Assembly (NCBI GenBank): GCA_902783235.1
Contig: CACZQG010000400.1
Span: 1-5,689, forward strand
Direction of reading: 5' to 3'
Length of the DNA stretch: 5,689 bases
Source of the DNA: an uncultured Ruminococcus sp.
Lineage (GTDB): Bacteria; Bacillota; Clostridia; Oscillospirales; Ruminococcaceae
A program made the position numbers and the translations under genes. The notes beneath the pieces were generated by a model. It saw only the letters and a program-made list of their open reading frames with translations, did no database searches and was not told where the DNA came from. Every line of letters starts with the position of its first letter. The first letter of the stretch is position 1. Below are positions 1-5,363 of the stretch, in pieces.

Positions 1-90
1 ACCGTGAACCATGTCAGGCGGGGAACCGAGCAGCATTAAGCGGATCGTTTTGTGTGCCGCAGCAAGCCTGCACACCTATGTTCCGGAATT
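1..90 (+). ncRNA. ffs: Signal recognition particle RNA, 3' part (5' end outside window)
   Basis: This is the RNA scaffold that binds the Ffh protein and targets nascent membrane and secreted proteins. The sequence shows the universal S-domain signature: GTCAGG (13-18), a short CGG/CCG stem (19-21 with 26-28) capped by a GGAA tetraloop (22-25), then AGCAGC (29-34) forming the other side of the Ffh-binding internal loop. Downstream, GTGTGCCGC (52-60) matches the second conserved block of bacterial SRP RNA. The 5' half lies before the window, so total length and size class (small E. coli type or long Bacillus type with an Alu domain) cannot be seen. The 3' end near 85-95 is a guess. TTCCGGAA followed by TTTT (81-92) is at best a weak terminator, so read-through into dnaX is plausible. 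Location directly upstream of dnaX is typical of Firmicutes. Confidence 0.9.
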
Positions 91-110
91 TTACTATATC
101 TATAGCTTAC

Positions 111-115
111 GGAGG
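111..115 (+). promoter_or_regulatory. Ribosome binding site that fixes the dnaX start
   Basis: GGAGG lies 6 nt upstream of a GTG codon at 122-124. The open frame runs further upstream to an ATG at 11, but that ATG lies inside the conserved SRP RNA sequence and has no ribosome binding site. The GTG start is therefore preferred. Confidence 0.85.
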
Positions 116-121
116 TTTTTT

Positions 122-1675
122 GTGTACACCGCTCTTTACAGAAAGTGGCGGCCGCTTTCTTTTGATGATGTGATCTCTCAGCCGCACATAACCACAACGC
201 TGAAAAATCAGATACAAAACGGGAAAACGGCACACGCTTACCTGTTTACGGGATCAAGAGGTACCGGAAAAACCACCTGTGCCCGTATATTTGCCAAAGC
301 GGTGAACTGTCCCAATGAAAAAAACGGCAGTCCATGCCTTGAATGCGAGATATGCCGTGATGCGGATAACTTTGCATTATCCGATATCATTGAGATAGAT
401 GCAGCCTCCAATAACGGCGTTGATGATATAAGAGATCTGCGTGACGGTGCGGTATACACTCCCGAAAGATGCAGATACAAGGTCTATATCATAGACGAGG
501 TGCATATGCTCACCCCCAACGCCTTTAATGCCCTTCTGAAAATAATGGAAGAGCCTCCGGAATATGTTAAATTTATACTGGCAACTACCGAGGTATACAA
601 AGTACCGCCCACAATAACCTCAAGATGTCAGCGGTTCGATTTCAGACGTATACTCTCTGAGGATATACAAAAAAGGCTATTGTTCATTGCAGGAGAGGAA
701 AAGCTTTCCCTGACAGAGGAAGCCGCAGCTCTTATTGCCAATCTTTCCGACGGCGGAATGAGAGATGCCCTGTCGCTTCTGGATCAGTGCGCTGCCTATT
801 CTGATATGATAGACAGTGATACAGTATCGGCAGCAGCAGGTATTGCAGGACGTGACAGCCTTTTTGAAATGATAGAAGCCGCAGTAAAGCAGCAGCCCGG
901 TGATGCGCTGGAGACCGCAGACAGACTGTATTCCATGTCAAAGGATATGAGCAGACTTTGCACCGAGCTGACGGATATGTTCCGTGATCTCATGCTTATC
1001 AAGGTATCACCCAAAAACCTTTCTCTTATAGCTTGTATGCCGGGAGAAAAGGAAAGGCTGAAAATGATCGCTGAACAAATATCATTGGATGATATAATGT
1101 ACAAGCTTACTGTACTGCAGGACTGCTCAGCACGAATGTCAAAAGCACTCAGCAAGCGCATAGAGCTGGAAATGTGTCTTATAAAGCTGTGTACGCCCAG
1201 ACCGGTACCTGTATATAAAGCTGCACCGGAAAAAATCACAGAACAGACTGCAAAAGCCACAGCAGTAAATATGCTAAGCAGCCGGCAGACTGCTGTACCG
1301 CCAGAAAGCAGCAATGAACCCCAGCCGGCAGTGGATATGAAAACACTGAAAGCATCGGATTTCAAGCCTCTGCTGGAGTGGACAGAGATACTGGATACCC
1401 TGAAGGAGCTTTCCCCTTCATTATCGGGAGCACTGGCAGATTCAAGGGCATTTGTACACAAGAATATAATGCTTATTGACACAAAGAACCGATTTTTCCT
1501 CAAGCTTTTCAAAACAGAGGATAACTCCTCAAAGCTGCGTGAAGCCATTGCAAGGGTAATGGGTAAGCCATATGTGGTAAGAGCGAGATGCTCGGCAGCG
1601 GCAGAAGAAGAAAAGAAAGCCGAAGGACTTATTGAAAAAGCTGTAAACAGCGGGATAGATACCGCTGTGGAATAA
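122..1675 (+). CDS. dnaX: DNA polymerase III subunit gamma/tau (clamp loader ATPase)
   Basis: This is the AAA+ motor subunit of the replicative clamp loader, which opens the beta clamp and places it on primed DNA. The GTG start at 122 gives 517 residues beginning YTALYRKWRP, the usual N-terminus of the family. In this numbering Walker A is GSRGTGKTT at 44-52. The four zinc ligands are C63, C72, C75 and C78. Walker B is IIDE at 123-126, the SRC arginine finger is R168, and sensor 2 is GGMRD with R214. All sit within one residue of their E. coli positions. Residues from about 365 on form the variable tau-type tail: a low-complexity linker, then a folded C-terminal region that in other bacteria contacts the polymerase alpha subunit. 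No convincing slippery heptamer with a nearby stop was seen, so a short gamma form is not predicted. It follows ffs and precedes ebfC by 106 nt. Confidence 0.97.
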   Translation: MYTALYRKWRPLSFDDVISQPHITTTLKNQIQNGKTAHAYLFTGSRGTGKTTCARIFAKAVNCPNEKNGSPCLECEICRDADNFALSDIIEIDAASNNGVDDIRDLRDGAVYTPERCRYKVYIIDEVHMLTPNAFNALLKIMEEPPEYVKFILATTEVYKVPPTITSRCQRFDFRRILSEDIQKRLLFIAGEEKLSLTEEAAALIANLSDGGMRDALSLLDQCAAYSDMIDSDTVSAAAGIAGRDSLFEMIEAAVKQQPGDALETADRLYSMSKDMSRLCTELTDMFRDLMLIKVSPKNLSLIACMPGEKERLKMIAEQISLDDIMYKLTVLQDCSARMSKALSKRIELEMCLIKLCTPRPVPVYKAAPEKITEQTAKATAVNMLSSRQTAVPPESSNEPQPAVDMKTLKASDFKPLLEWTEILDTLKELSPSLSGALADSRAFVHKNIMLIDTKNRFFLKLFKTEDNSSKLREAIARVMGKPYVVRARCSAAAEEEKKAEGLIEKAVNSGIDTAVE

Positions 1676-1723
1676 AGCAATACTCATATATCCCTGCGGG
1701 GAGCTGAATGATATTGCCCTAAA

Positions 1724-1741
1724 CGGCGGATAATGCCGCCG
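1724..1741 (+). other. Short perfect stem-loop in the dnaX-ebfC gap
   Basis: CGGCGG (1724-1729) pairs perfectly with CCGCCG (1736-1741) around a 6-nt loop. No T-run follows, so it is not a standard terminator. A smaller TCCC/GGGA hairpin (1691-1702) precedes it. It could be an mRNA-processing or stability element separating dnaX from the ebfC message, or have no function. No convincing promoter was found in this gap. Confidence 0.4.
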
Positions 1742-1781
1742 GATCAAAACAATAAAGTAAAAAATAAGGAGATCAAAAACT

Positions 1782-2126
1782 ATGAAATCAAGAATACCTA
1801 AGAACGCAGGCGGAGCTTCAAATATGAACTCAATGATAAAGCAGGCTCAGAAGATGCAGGATGAGATCACAACACTTCAGCAGGATATCGAGGGAAGAGA
1901 CTTCTCCGCTACATCAGGCGGCGGCGCAGTTGAGGTAGTAGTTACCGGTGCCAAGAACATAAAGTCACTTTCCATCAAGCCCGAGGTCATTGATCCTGCT
2001 GATCCCGAAATGCTCCAGGATCTTATTGTAAGTGCTATCAACGCAGCTATGAATGATGTTGAGACAACTACAGAAGAAGAAATGAACAAGATCACCGGCG
2101 GCGTGGCTCTCCCCGGATTATTCTGA
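1782..2126 (+). CDS. ebfC: YbaB/EbfC family nucleoid-associated DNA-binding protein
   Basis: This is a small dimeric protein that binds DNA and is found next to dnaX and recR across bacteria. Its precise role in replication or repair remains unsettled. The 114 residues match the usual family length. An N-terminal helix region rich in Q, K and M (about 15-38) leads to the family core: GGGAVEVVV at 46-54, IKPEVIDP at 65-72 and [14 protein letters not shown] at 77-90. The C-terminus ends KITGG...PGLF, the common family ending in Firmicutes. The ATG at 1782 is preceded by AAGGAG (1766-1771) with a 10-nt spacer. The stop TGA (2124-2126) is followed after one base by the recR ATG, so the two are almost certainly co-translated. 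Confidence 0.95.
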   Translation: MKSRIPKNAGGASNMNSMIKQAQKMQDEITTLQQDIEGRDFSATSGGGAVEVVVTGAKNIKSLSIKPEVIDPADPEMLQDLIVSAINAAMNDVETTTEEEMNKITGGVALPGLF

Positions 2127-2127
2127 T

Positions 2128-2727
2128 ATGGCTGATACGGGCGCACTGCCGCTTGTTATACTATCCGAGCAATTCGCAAAGCTCCCCGGTATCGGTATGA
2201 AGACAGCCCAGAGGCTGGCTTATGCGGTGATGTCCATGAGCGATGAGGATGCAAGGAAATTTTCCGATGCCATACTTTCGGTAAAAAAGGATGTAGGCTA
2301 CTGCAAGGTATGCTGCAATCTGACGGAAAATGATATATGTCCCATATGTGACGATCTGAACCGTGACAAGTCCCTTATATGTGTTGTGGAATCTCCCAAG
2401 GATGTATCCGCATTTGAGCGTACAAACGAGTACAAAGGGACATATCACGTTTTACATGGTCTTATCTCACCTATAAACGGAATAGGTCCGGATGATATAC
2501 GAATAAAGGAGCTGCTTTCCCGTGTTGACGGAAACACCAGTGAGATCATAATGGCTACCAATCCCACAGTGGAGGGCGAGGCTACAGCCATGTATACCGC
2601 AAAGCTCCTGAAACCTCTGGGGGTCAGGGTCACAAGGCTTGCTTTCGGTATACCTGTAGGGGGACATCTGGAATTTGCCGATGAGGTAACACTTTTCAAG
2701 GCATTGGAAAACAGAAATGATATGTGA
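2128..2727 (+). CDS. recR: Recombination mediator protein RecR
   Basis: RecR works with RecO (and RecF) to load RecA on single-stranded DNA at gaps in post-replicative repair. The 199 residues are the normal length. The domains appear in order: a helix-hairpin-helix with [13 protein letters not shown] at 19-31; a zinc motif with C59, C62, C71 and C74 (C63 is an extra adjacent cysteine); a Toprim domain starting ICVVESPKD at 84-92 with [12 protein letters not shown] at 143-154; and a C-terminal [15 protein letters not shown] segment at 174-188. H180 stands where many RecR proteins have D, a minor variation. The start ATG lies one base after the ebfC stop. The preceding 20 bases hold no recognisable Shine-Dalgarno sequence, so initiation probably depends on ribosomes finishing ebfC. 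Confidence 0.96.
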   Translation: MADTGALPLVILSEQFAKLPGIGMKTAQRLAYAVMSMSDEDARKFSDAILSVKKDVGYCKVCCNLTENDICPICDDLNRDKSLICVVESPKDVSAFERTNEYKGTYHVLHGLISPINGIGPDDIRIKELLSRVDGNTSEIIMATNPTVEGEATAMYTAKLLKPLGVRVTRLAFGIPVGGHLEFADEVTLFKALENRNDM

Positions 2728-2733
2728 TCAAAA

Positions 2734-2757
2734 GAGCCGTACCTGATGGTGCGGCTC
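2734..2757 (+). other. 10-bp stem-loop directly after recR
   Basis: GAGCCGTACC (2734-2743) pairs along its full length with GGTGCGGCTC (2748-2757), with one G-T wobble and a TGAT tetraloop. It begins 6 nt after the recR stop. No T-run follows (next bases ATATTAG), so it may protect or mark an mRNA 3' end rather than terminate on its own. Its 3' arm could alternatively pair with 2783-2787. Confidence 0.6.
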
Positions 2758-2767
2758 ATATTAGTAC

Positions 2768-2801
2768 AGCGGAATAAGGGCAGCACCCTCCGCTTTGATT
2801 T
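2768..2801 (+). terminator. Possible terminator or attenuator in the deoD leader
   Basis: AGCGGA (2768-2773) pairs with TCCGCT (2789-2794), and GGG (2778-2780) with CCC (2786-2788). This gives a 9-bp stem with a 4-nt bulge (ATAA) and a 5-nt loop, followed by TTGATTT. The T-tract is interrupted, so efficiency is uncertain. It sits immediately upstream of the deoD ribosome binding site (AAGGAG, 2802-2807). It could separate recR from deoD or attenuate read-through. Confidence 0.4.
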
Positions 2802-2817
2802 AAGGAGTGAGATTTTT

Positions 2818-3522
2818 ATGTCAACACCGCATAACAGTGCAAACAAGGGCGATATCGCCAAAACCGTTCTCATGCCGGGAGATCCCCTGAGAGCAAAGTT
2901 TATCGCTGAAAATTTCCTTGAAAACCCGGTATGCTACAATCAGGTAAGGGGTATGCTGGGCTATACAGGAGAATACAAAGGAAAGAAAATATCCGTGCAG
3001 GGCAGCGGTATGGGTATGCCTTCTATCGGTATATATTCATATGAGCTGTTTCACGAATATGACGTAGACAACATCATAAGGATCGGTACTATCGGTGCTA
3101 TTGCAGACACGGTGGAGCTGCGTGATGTTCTTATTGCAATGGGGGCGTGTACCAATTCAAATTATGCTTCCCAGTTCAAGCTCCCCGGAACATATGCTCC
3201 CATCGCCTCATATGAGCTGCTGTATAAGGCTGTAGAAGCGGCTAAGGCAAAAAAATGTTCCTATCATGTGGGTAATATACTCTCCAGCGATACCTTCTAT
3301 GATGACGGAGAGACCACGGCTGACTGGCAGAAAATGAACGTTCTGGGAGTGGAAATGGAAGCAGCAGCCCTGTATATGAACGCTGCAAGAGCAGGTAAGA
3401 ACGCTTTGTGCATAGCCACAGTCTCAGACTGTCCCCTGAGAGGTCTTTCGCTTTCCGCAGAGGACAGACAGACTACCTTCACCGACATGATGGAAATAGC
3501 CCTGGAGGCAGCTGTAAATTAA
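2818..3522 (+). CDS. deoD: Purine nucleoside phosphorylase (DeoD, hexameric type)
   Basis: This cytoplasmic enzyme splits purine (deoxy)ribonucleosides with phosphate to give free base and (deoxy)ribose-1-phosphate, for purine salvage. The ATG at 2818 follows AAGGAG (2802-2807) by 10 nt. An in-frame ATG at 2746 lies inside a hairpin loop and would add 24 unrelated residues, so it is rejected. The 234-residue protein opens STPHNSA, with H5 equivalent to E. coli His4. It keeps LMPGDPLRAK with phosphate-binding R25, VRGMLG with R44, and IIRIGT with R88, where T91 replaces E. coli Ser90 as in many Firmicutes. VEMEAA has M180 and E181, and the catalytic pair is D204 and R217 at the standard 13-residue spacing. 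The loop just after D204 reads CPLRGLSLS, unlike the HI-T-E/GEETT loop of E. coli and Bacillus enzymes. Confidence 0.95.
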   Translation: MSTPHNSANKGDIAKTVLMPGDPLRAKFIAENFLENPVCYNQVRGMLGYTGEYKGKKISVQGSGMGMPSIGIYSYELFHEYDVDNIIRIGTIGAIADTVELRDVLIAMGACTNSNYASQFKLPGTYAPIASYELLYKAVEAAKAKKCSYHVGNILSSDTFYDDGETTADWQKMNVLGVEMEAAALYMNAARAGKNALCIATVSDCPLRGLSLSAEDRQTTFTDMMEIALEAAVN

Positions 3523-3547
3523 TACTTTTCCCTTGTAAATCAGATCT

Positions 3548-3572
3548 AAAAAAAACGCTTTTCGAGAAAAGC
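3548..3572 (-). terminator. Intrinsic terminator ending candidate RNA A
   Basis: Read on the minus strand, GCTTTTC (3572-3566) and GAAAAGC (3563-3557) form a 7-bp inverted repeat, followed by G and eight T (3555-3548). On the plus strand the same hairpin is followed by TTAGC, so it is not a plus-strand terminator. It ends 26 bases from the deoD stop codon. Confidence 0.65.
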
Positions 3573-3579
3573 TTAGCAA
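3556..3579 (-). repeat. 24-nt hairpin box, copy A (inverted copy at 5575-5598)
   Basis: This segment matches the reverse complement of 5575-5598 at 21 of 24 positions. It contains the terminator hairpin of candidate RNA A. It lies 147 nt from the 47-nt box here, against 13 nt in the other copy. Confidence 0.8.
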
Positions 3580-3726
3580 CAAACGGTGCCGTTTGATCCG
3601 TTTCGCACACATCACTTGAAAAAACATATTTTTAAAAGACTTGCGAGGCAATTACGCTGCCGGTCGGGACAAATTAAAGCAAGTTACTCAAGGTATGAGA
3701 GCGAATTGTCAGGTCGGCTCACCGAC

Positions 3727-3773
3727 CGCTCTTACTTCCATTGTGATTGCAGTTGTAAGCACGAAGAGCAGCT
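3727..3773 (-). repeat. 47-nt conserved box, copy A (inverted copy at 5515-5561)
   Basis: Aligned without gaps to the reverse complement of 5515-5561, 41 of 47 bases are identical. The longest exact run is AAGCACGAAGAGCAGCT (3757-3773). On the plus strand CAGTTG (3750-3755) can pair with CAGCTG (3769-3774). In the other copy a T-G wobble in this stem becomes C-G, consistent with a conserved stem, although two sequences are too few to prove covariation. Confidence 0.88.
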
Positions 3774-3776
3774 GAA

Positions 3777-3804
3777 ATGATAACATAAATAAACTTTAAG
3801 GCAA
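3777..3804 (-). promoter_or_regulatory. Putative promoter of candidate RNA A
   Basis: On the minus strand TTGCCT (3804-3799, 4/6 to the -35 consensus) and TATCAT (3782-3777, 5/6 to the -10) are separated by 16 nt. The expected start, about 3770-3772, coincides with the outer edge of the 47-nt repeat box. The -35 overlaps the stem of a plus-strand terminator. Confidence 0.5.
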
Positions 3805-3857
3805 TATCCAACAAAGACCGTATTATGCAGCTTCTTTTGGGTATTGCCTATTTTTTT
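3799..3857 (+). terminator. Intrinsic terminator with long loop downstream of deoD
   Basis: AGGCAATATCC (3799-3809) pairs with GGGTATTGCCT (3839-3849): 11 bp including one T-G wobble. An A and seven T follow (3851-3857). The loop is 29 nt, unusually long. This is the first good plus-strand terminator after deoD, 277 bases from its stop. A deoD transcript reaching it would run antisense through candidate RNA A. Confidence 0.65.
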
Positions 3858-3878
3858 AAGACTATTTTAAGGTAGGGC

Positions 3879-3887
3879 TGATATACT
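3879..3887 (+). promoter_or_regulatory. Extended -10 promoter of a candidate small RNA
   Basis: TGATATACT is a TG-n extended -10 element with hexamer TATACT (5/6 to consensus). The upstream -35 region (AAGACT at 18 nt spacing) is poor, which extended -10 promoters tolerate. Expected start is near 3894. Confidence 0.45.
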
Positions 3888-3893
3888 ATATAC

Positions 3894-4041
3894 ATGGTCA
3901 GCGAAGAAGCTAATAATTCTTCACTCAATCCTTTAGACGATACTGTATTTACGGTATTGTCAAATTCCCCCTCTATATCTTTTTATCTATCCATAAAATC
4001 ATTTTTGTCTGTGCGCCCTTTTTTAAGGGCGTTTCTTTTTA
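3894..4041 (+). ncRNA. Candidate small RNA with C-rich linker (unrecognised)
   Basis: About 148 nt between an extended -10 promoter and a good terminator, with no plausible reading frame. Two stem-loops can be seen: GAAGAA/TTCTTC (3903-3908 with 3917-3922, 8-nt loop) and GACGATAC/GTATTGTC (3936-3943 with 3954-3961, one G-T pair, 10-nt loop). A pyrimidine-rich stretch follows, including CCCCCTCT (3967-3974), which has no obvious partner. Known Gram-positive regulatory RNAs often use exposed C-rich segments to pair with Shine-Dalgarno sequences, so trans-acting regulation is one possibility. That function is inference only. It has no similarity to RNAs A and B that I could see. It lies opposite any minus-strand pfkA read-through. 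Confidence 0.4.
4014..4041 (+). terminator. Intrinsic terminator, plus strand
   Basis: CGCCCTT (4014-4020) pairs perfectly with AAGGGCG (4025-4031) around TTTT, followed by TTTCTTTTTA. On the minus strand the hairpin lacks a following T-run, so it acts for plus-strand transcripts, most simply the candidate RNA starting near 3894. Confidence 0.75.
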
Positions 4042-4070
4042 TCCTGATCTCTGTTCAAAAGAATTGACAA

Positions 4071-4096
4071 GGTCGCTTTTTTGAAAAAAAGCGACC
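4071..4096 (-). terminator. Stem-loop at the 3' end of pfkA
   Basis: GGTCGCTTTTTT (4071-4082) and AAAAAAGCGACC (4085-4096) form a 12-bp inverted repeat with a very short loop, 13 nt beyond the pfkA stop on the minus strand. The T-run lies inside the stem. Downstream on the minus strand comes TTGTCAATTCTTTT, an imperfect U-rich tail. Probably the pfkA terminator or 3' stabilising hairpin. Confidence 0.55.
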
Positions 4097-4109
4097 ATAG
4101 AGTCAGTTA

Positions 4110-5192
4110 TCAATCACCGAAGGAGATACCAAGGTTTTTAGCTGTTTTAACAAGTACGTCGTCAGGGTCTACGAACTTAGTTTTTCCGGCGATATCAGCG
4201 AGCTTGTTAGCGGTGATCTTACCGCCTATCTTAGCGACTGTTCTGCCGTATTTTTCCTGAGAGATAAGTTTGGCAGCGTGAACGCCGAACTGAGTAGCGA
4301 GTATTCTGTCATAAGCGCTGGGGCTGCCGCCTCTGAGCATATGACCGGGCACGCAGGCTCTGGTCTCAAGACCGGTCTTAGCCTGTATCTGTGCAGCTAT
4401 ACGGGTAGTAGCGGTGGTTATGCCTGCTTCTGCACGAAGTCTTGCACGTTCCTTCTTTTTCATTTTAGCTTCCGTCTTGTCAAATACGCCCTCGGCAACG
4501 GCTACGATAGAGAAGTTCTTGCCGCTGTCACGCCTTTTTATAACAGATTCGCACACCTTTTCTATATCATATGGTATCTCAGGGATAAGGATAATATCCG
4601 CACCGCCTGCAATACCTGCATTCAGTGTAAGCCAGCCTGCCTTGTTGCCCATAACCTCACAGATAAGTATACGGGAATGGCTGTTTGCGGTGGTATGAAG
4701 TCTGTCTATTGCATCGGTAGCAGTGTCAACAGCAGTATGGAAACCGAAGGTAACATCAGTACCGTAAATATCATTGTCAATAGTTTTTGGCAGACCTATA
4801 ACATTCAGTCCCTCCTCAGACAGCAAATGCGATGTCTTATGAGTACCATTTCCTCCAAGAGTCAGAAGGCAGTCCAGCTTTTGCTTTTTATAGGTCTCCT
4901 TCATATTCTTGACTTTATCGATATTATCATCGCCTATTACCTGCATTAGCTTAAAGGGCTGGCGTTTTGTACCAAGTATAGTGCCGCCTCTTGTGAGTAT
5001 GCCGGAGAACTCCTCCGGTCTCATATCACGGCAGATATTGTTGATAAGACCATAATATCCCTCTGATATTCCTACGATCTCAACATTGTCCTCACCCATC
5101 ATTTCGTAGCAAGCCTTGGCAACACCTCTGATGGTTGCGTTAAGTCCCGGGCAGTCACCGCCGCTTGTGAGAATACCTATCCTTTTTTTCAT
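4110..5192 (-). CDS. pfkA: 6-phosphofructokinase, mixed-substrate (group III) clade
   Basis: This glycolytic enzyme phosphorylates fructose-6-phosphate to fructose-1,6-bisphosphate. The ATG at 5192-5190 follows GGAGG (5203-5199) by 6 nt and gives 360 residues beginning KKRIGILTSGGDCPG. An in-frame ATG 30 bases upstream lacks a ribosome site and adds atypical residues. Landmarks are GGDCPG at 11-16, the phosphoryl-donor loop GGNGTHK at 113-119, the catalytic PKTIDND at 135-141 with base D139, VMGN at 180-183, PE at 204-205, and GHMLRGGSP at 283-291 with H284 and R287 binding fructose-6-phosphate. G116 (E. coli Gly104) is typical of ATP enzymes, while K136 (E. coli Gly124) is typical of pyrophosphate enzymes. 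N115 replaces Mg-binding Asp103. The phosphoryl donor therefore cannot be assigned from sequence. The gene stands alone behind its own strong promoter. Confidence 0.95.
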   Translation of the reverse strand: MKKRIGILTSGGDCPGLNATIRGVAKACYEMMGEDNVEIVGISEGYYGLINNICRDMRPEEFSGILTRGGTILGTKRQPFKLMQVIGDDNIDKVKNMKETYKKQKLDCLLTLGGNGTHKTSHLLSEEGLNVIGLPKTIDNDIYGTDVTFGFHTAVDTATDAIDRLHTTANSHSRILICEVMGNKAGWLTLNAGIAGGADIILIPEIPYDIEKVCESVIKRRDSGKNFSIVAVAEGVFDKTEAKMKKKERARLRAEAGITTATTRIAAQIQAKTGLETRACVPGHMLRGGSPSAYDRILATQFGVHAAKLISQEKYGRTVAKIGGKITANKLADIAGKTKFVDPDDVLVKTAKNLGISFGD

Positions 5193-5357
5193 GTTAAACC
5201 TCCCTGCTGCCTGTTCAGGCATTTTAATTTGCTTAAATAAGCGGCAGCGTCCCCTTATCTTTCAGCGGGGACCGATCCCGGATCCGAAAGACTAAGATGA
5301 TCACCGCTTATATAGCGTGGAACATAAGTTGTGAGTTATATTACATATATAAACTTT
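5193..5357 (-). other. Long structured 5' leader of pfkA
   Basis: About 165 nt separate the predicted transcription start from the pfkA ATG. On the minus strand ATAAGCGG (5311-5304) pairs perfectly with CCGCTTAT (5244-5237), enclosing a domain that holds GTCCCC/GGGGAC (5272-5267 with 5254-5249). The GAAAG in that hairpin's loop can pair with CTTTC in the upstream internal segment (about 5285-5290), a possible pseudoknot. A GCCTG/CAGGC hairpin (5209-5220) sits 4 nt before the ribosome binding site. I do not recognise a known riboswitch. No separate terminator hairpin with a T-run was seen, so control would more likely act on translation or RNA stability. It may also be a passive leader. Confidence 0.45.
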
Positions 5358-5363
5358 AACTAT

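Larger units (their letters stand above)
3548..3772 (-). ncRNA. Candidate structured small RNA, copy A (unrecognised family)
   Basis: I propose an RNA of about 225 nt read on the minus strand from about 3772 to 3548, in the gap between convergent deoD and pfkA. Its predicted 5' end is the 47-nt box (3727-3773), 41/47 identical to a box in copy B. Its 3' end is a hairpin plus eight U. The 147-nt middle, absent from copy B, has several perfect or near-perfect stems: GGTCGG/CCGACC (3712-3717 with 3722-3727), ACTTGC/GCAAGT (3639-3644 with 3679-3684) and CAAACGG/CCGTTTG (3580-3586 with 3589-3595). Within the 5' box GCTCTT (3729-3734) pairs with AAGAGC (3764-3769). No conserved reading frame joins the copies: the short ATG frame in copy A hits a stop three codons on in copy B. 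Transcription is inferred. It is antisense to any deoD read-through. Confidence 0.55.

Noticed and set aside
11..121. Upstream extension of the dnaX frame to an ATG at 11
   Set aside because: The stretch is SRP RNA sequence with the conserved tetraloop. The GTG at 122 has GGAGG at proper spacing and begins at the family's normal N-terminus.
659..1240. Programmed frameshifting in dnaX at A-runs (669-674 and 1230-1235)
   Set aside because: Neither is a proper X-XXY-YYZ heptamer in frame, no stimulatory stem was seen, and the first would truncate within the ATPase region.
796..1680. 294-codon open frame on the minus strand
   Set aside because: It lies wholly antisense to well-conserved dnaX, is serine-rich low-complexity sequence and has no recognisable domain.
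1714..1734. Promoter for ebfC (TTGCCC with GATAAT)
   Set aside because: The spacing is only 9 nt and the -10 overlaps the stem-loop. Co-transcription with dnaX is simpler.
2746..2817. Upstream ATG for deoD at 2746
   Set aside because: It lies in a hairpin loop without a ribosome site. The ATG at 2818 has AAGGAG and gives the family's N-terminus with the conserved His.
2445..2873. 142-codon minus-strand frame spanning the recR-deoD junction
   Set aside because: It is a shadow of recR and deoD and crosses the hairpin region, with no ribosome site or motif.
3408..3780. Short plus- and minus-strand frames in the deoD-pfkA gap
   Set aside because: They overlap deoD or the structured repeat, have no ribosome binding site, and are not preserved between the two repeat copies.
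4278..4949. 223-codon open frame on the plus strand
   Set aside because: It is antisense to pfkA, whose catalytic motifs are intact, and the product has no family features.
5273..5287. GATC-rich near-palindrome in the pfkA leader as an operator
   Set aside because: GATCC-G-GGATC is too short to form a hairpin with a real loop and matches no operator I know.
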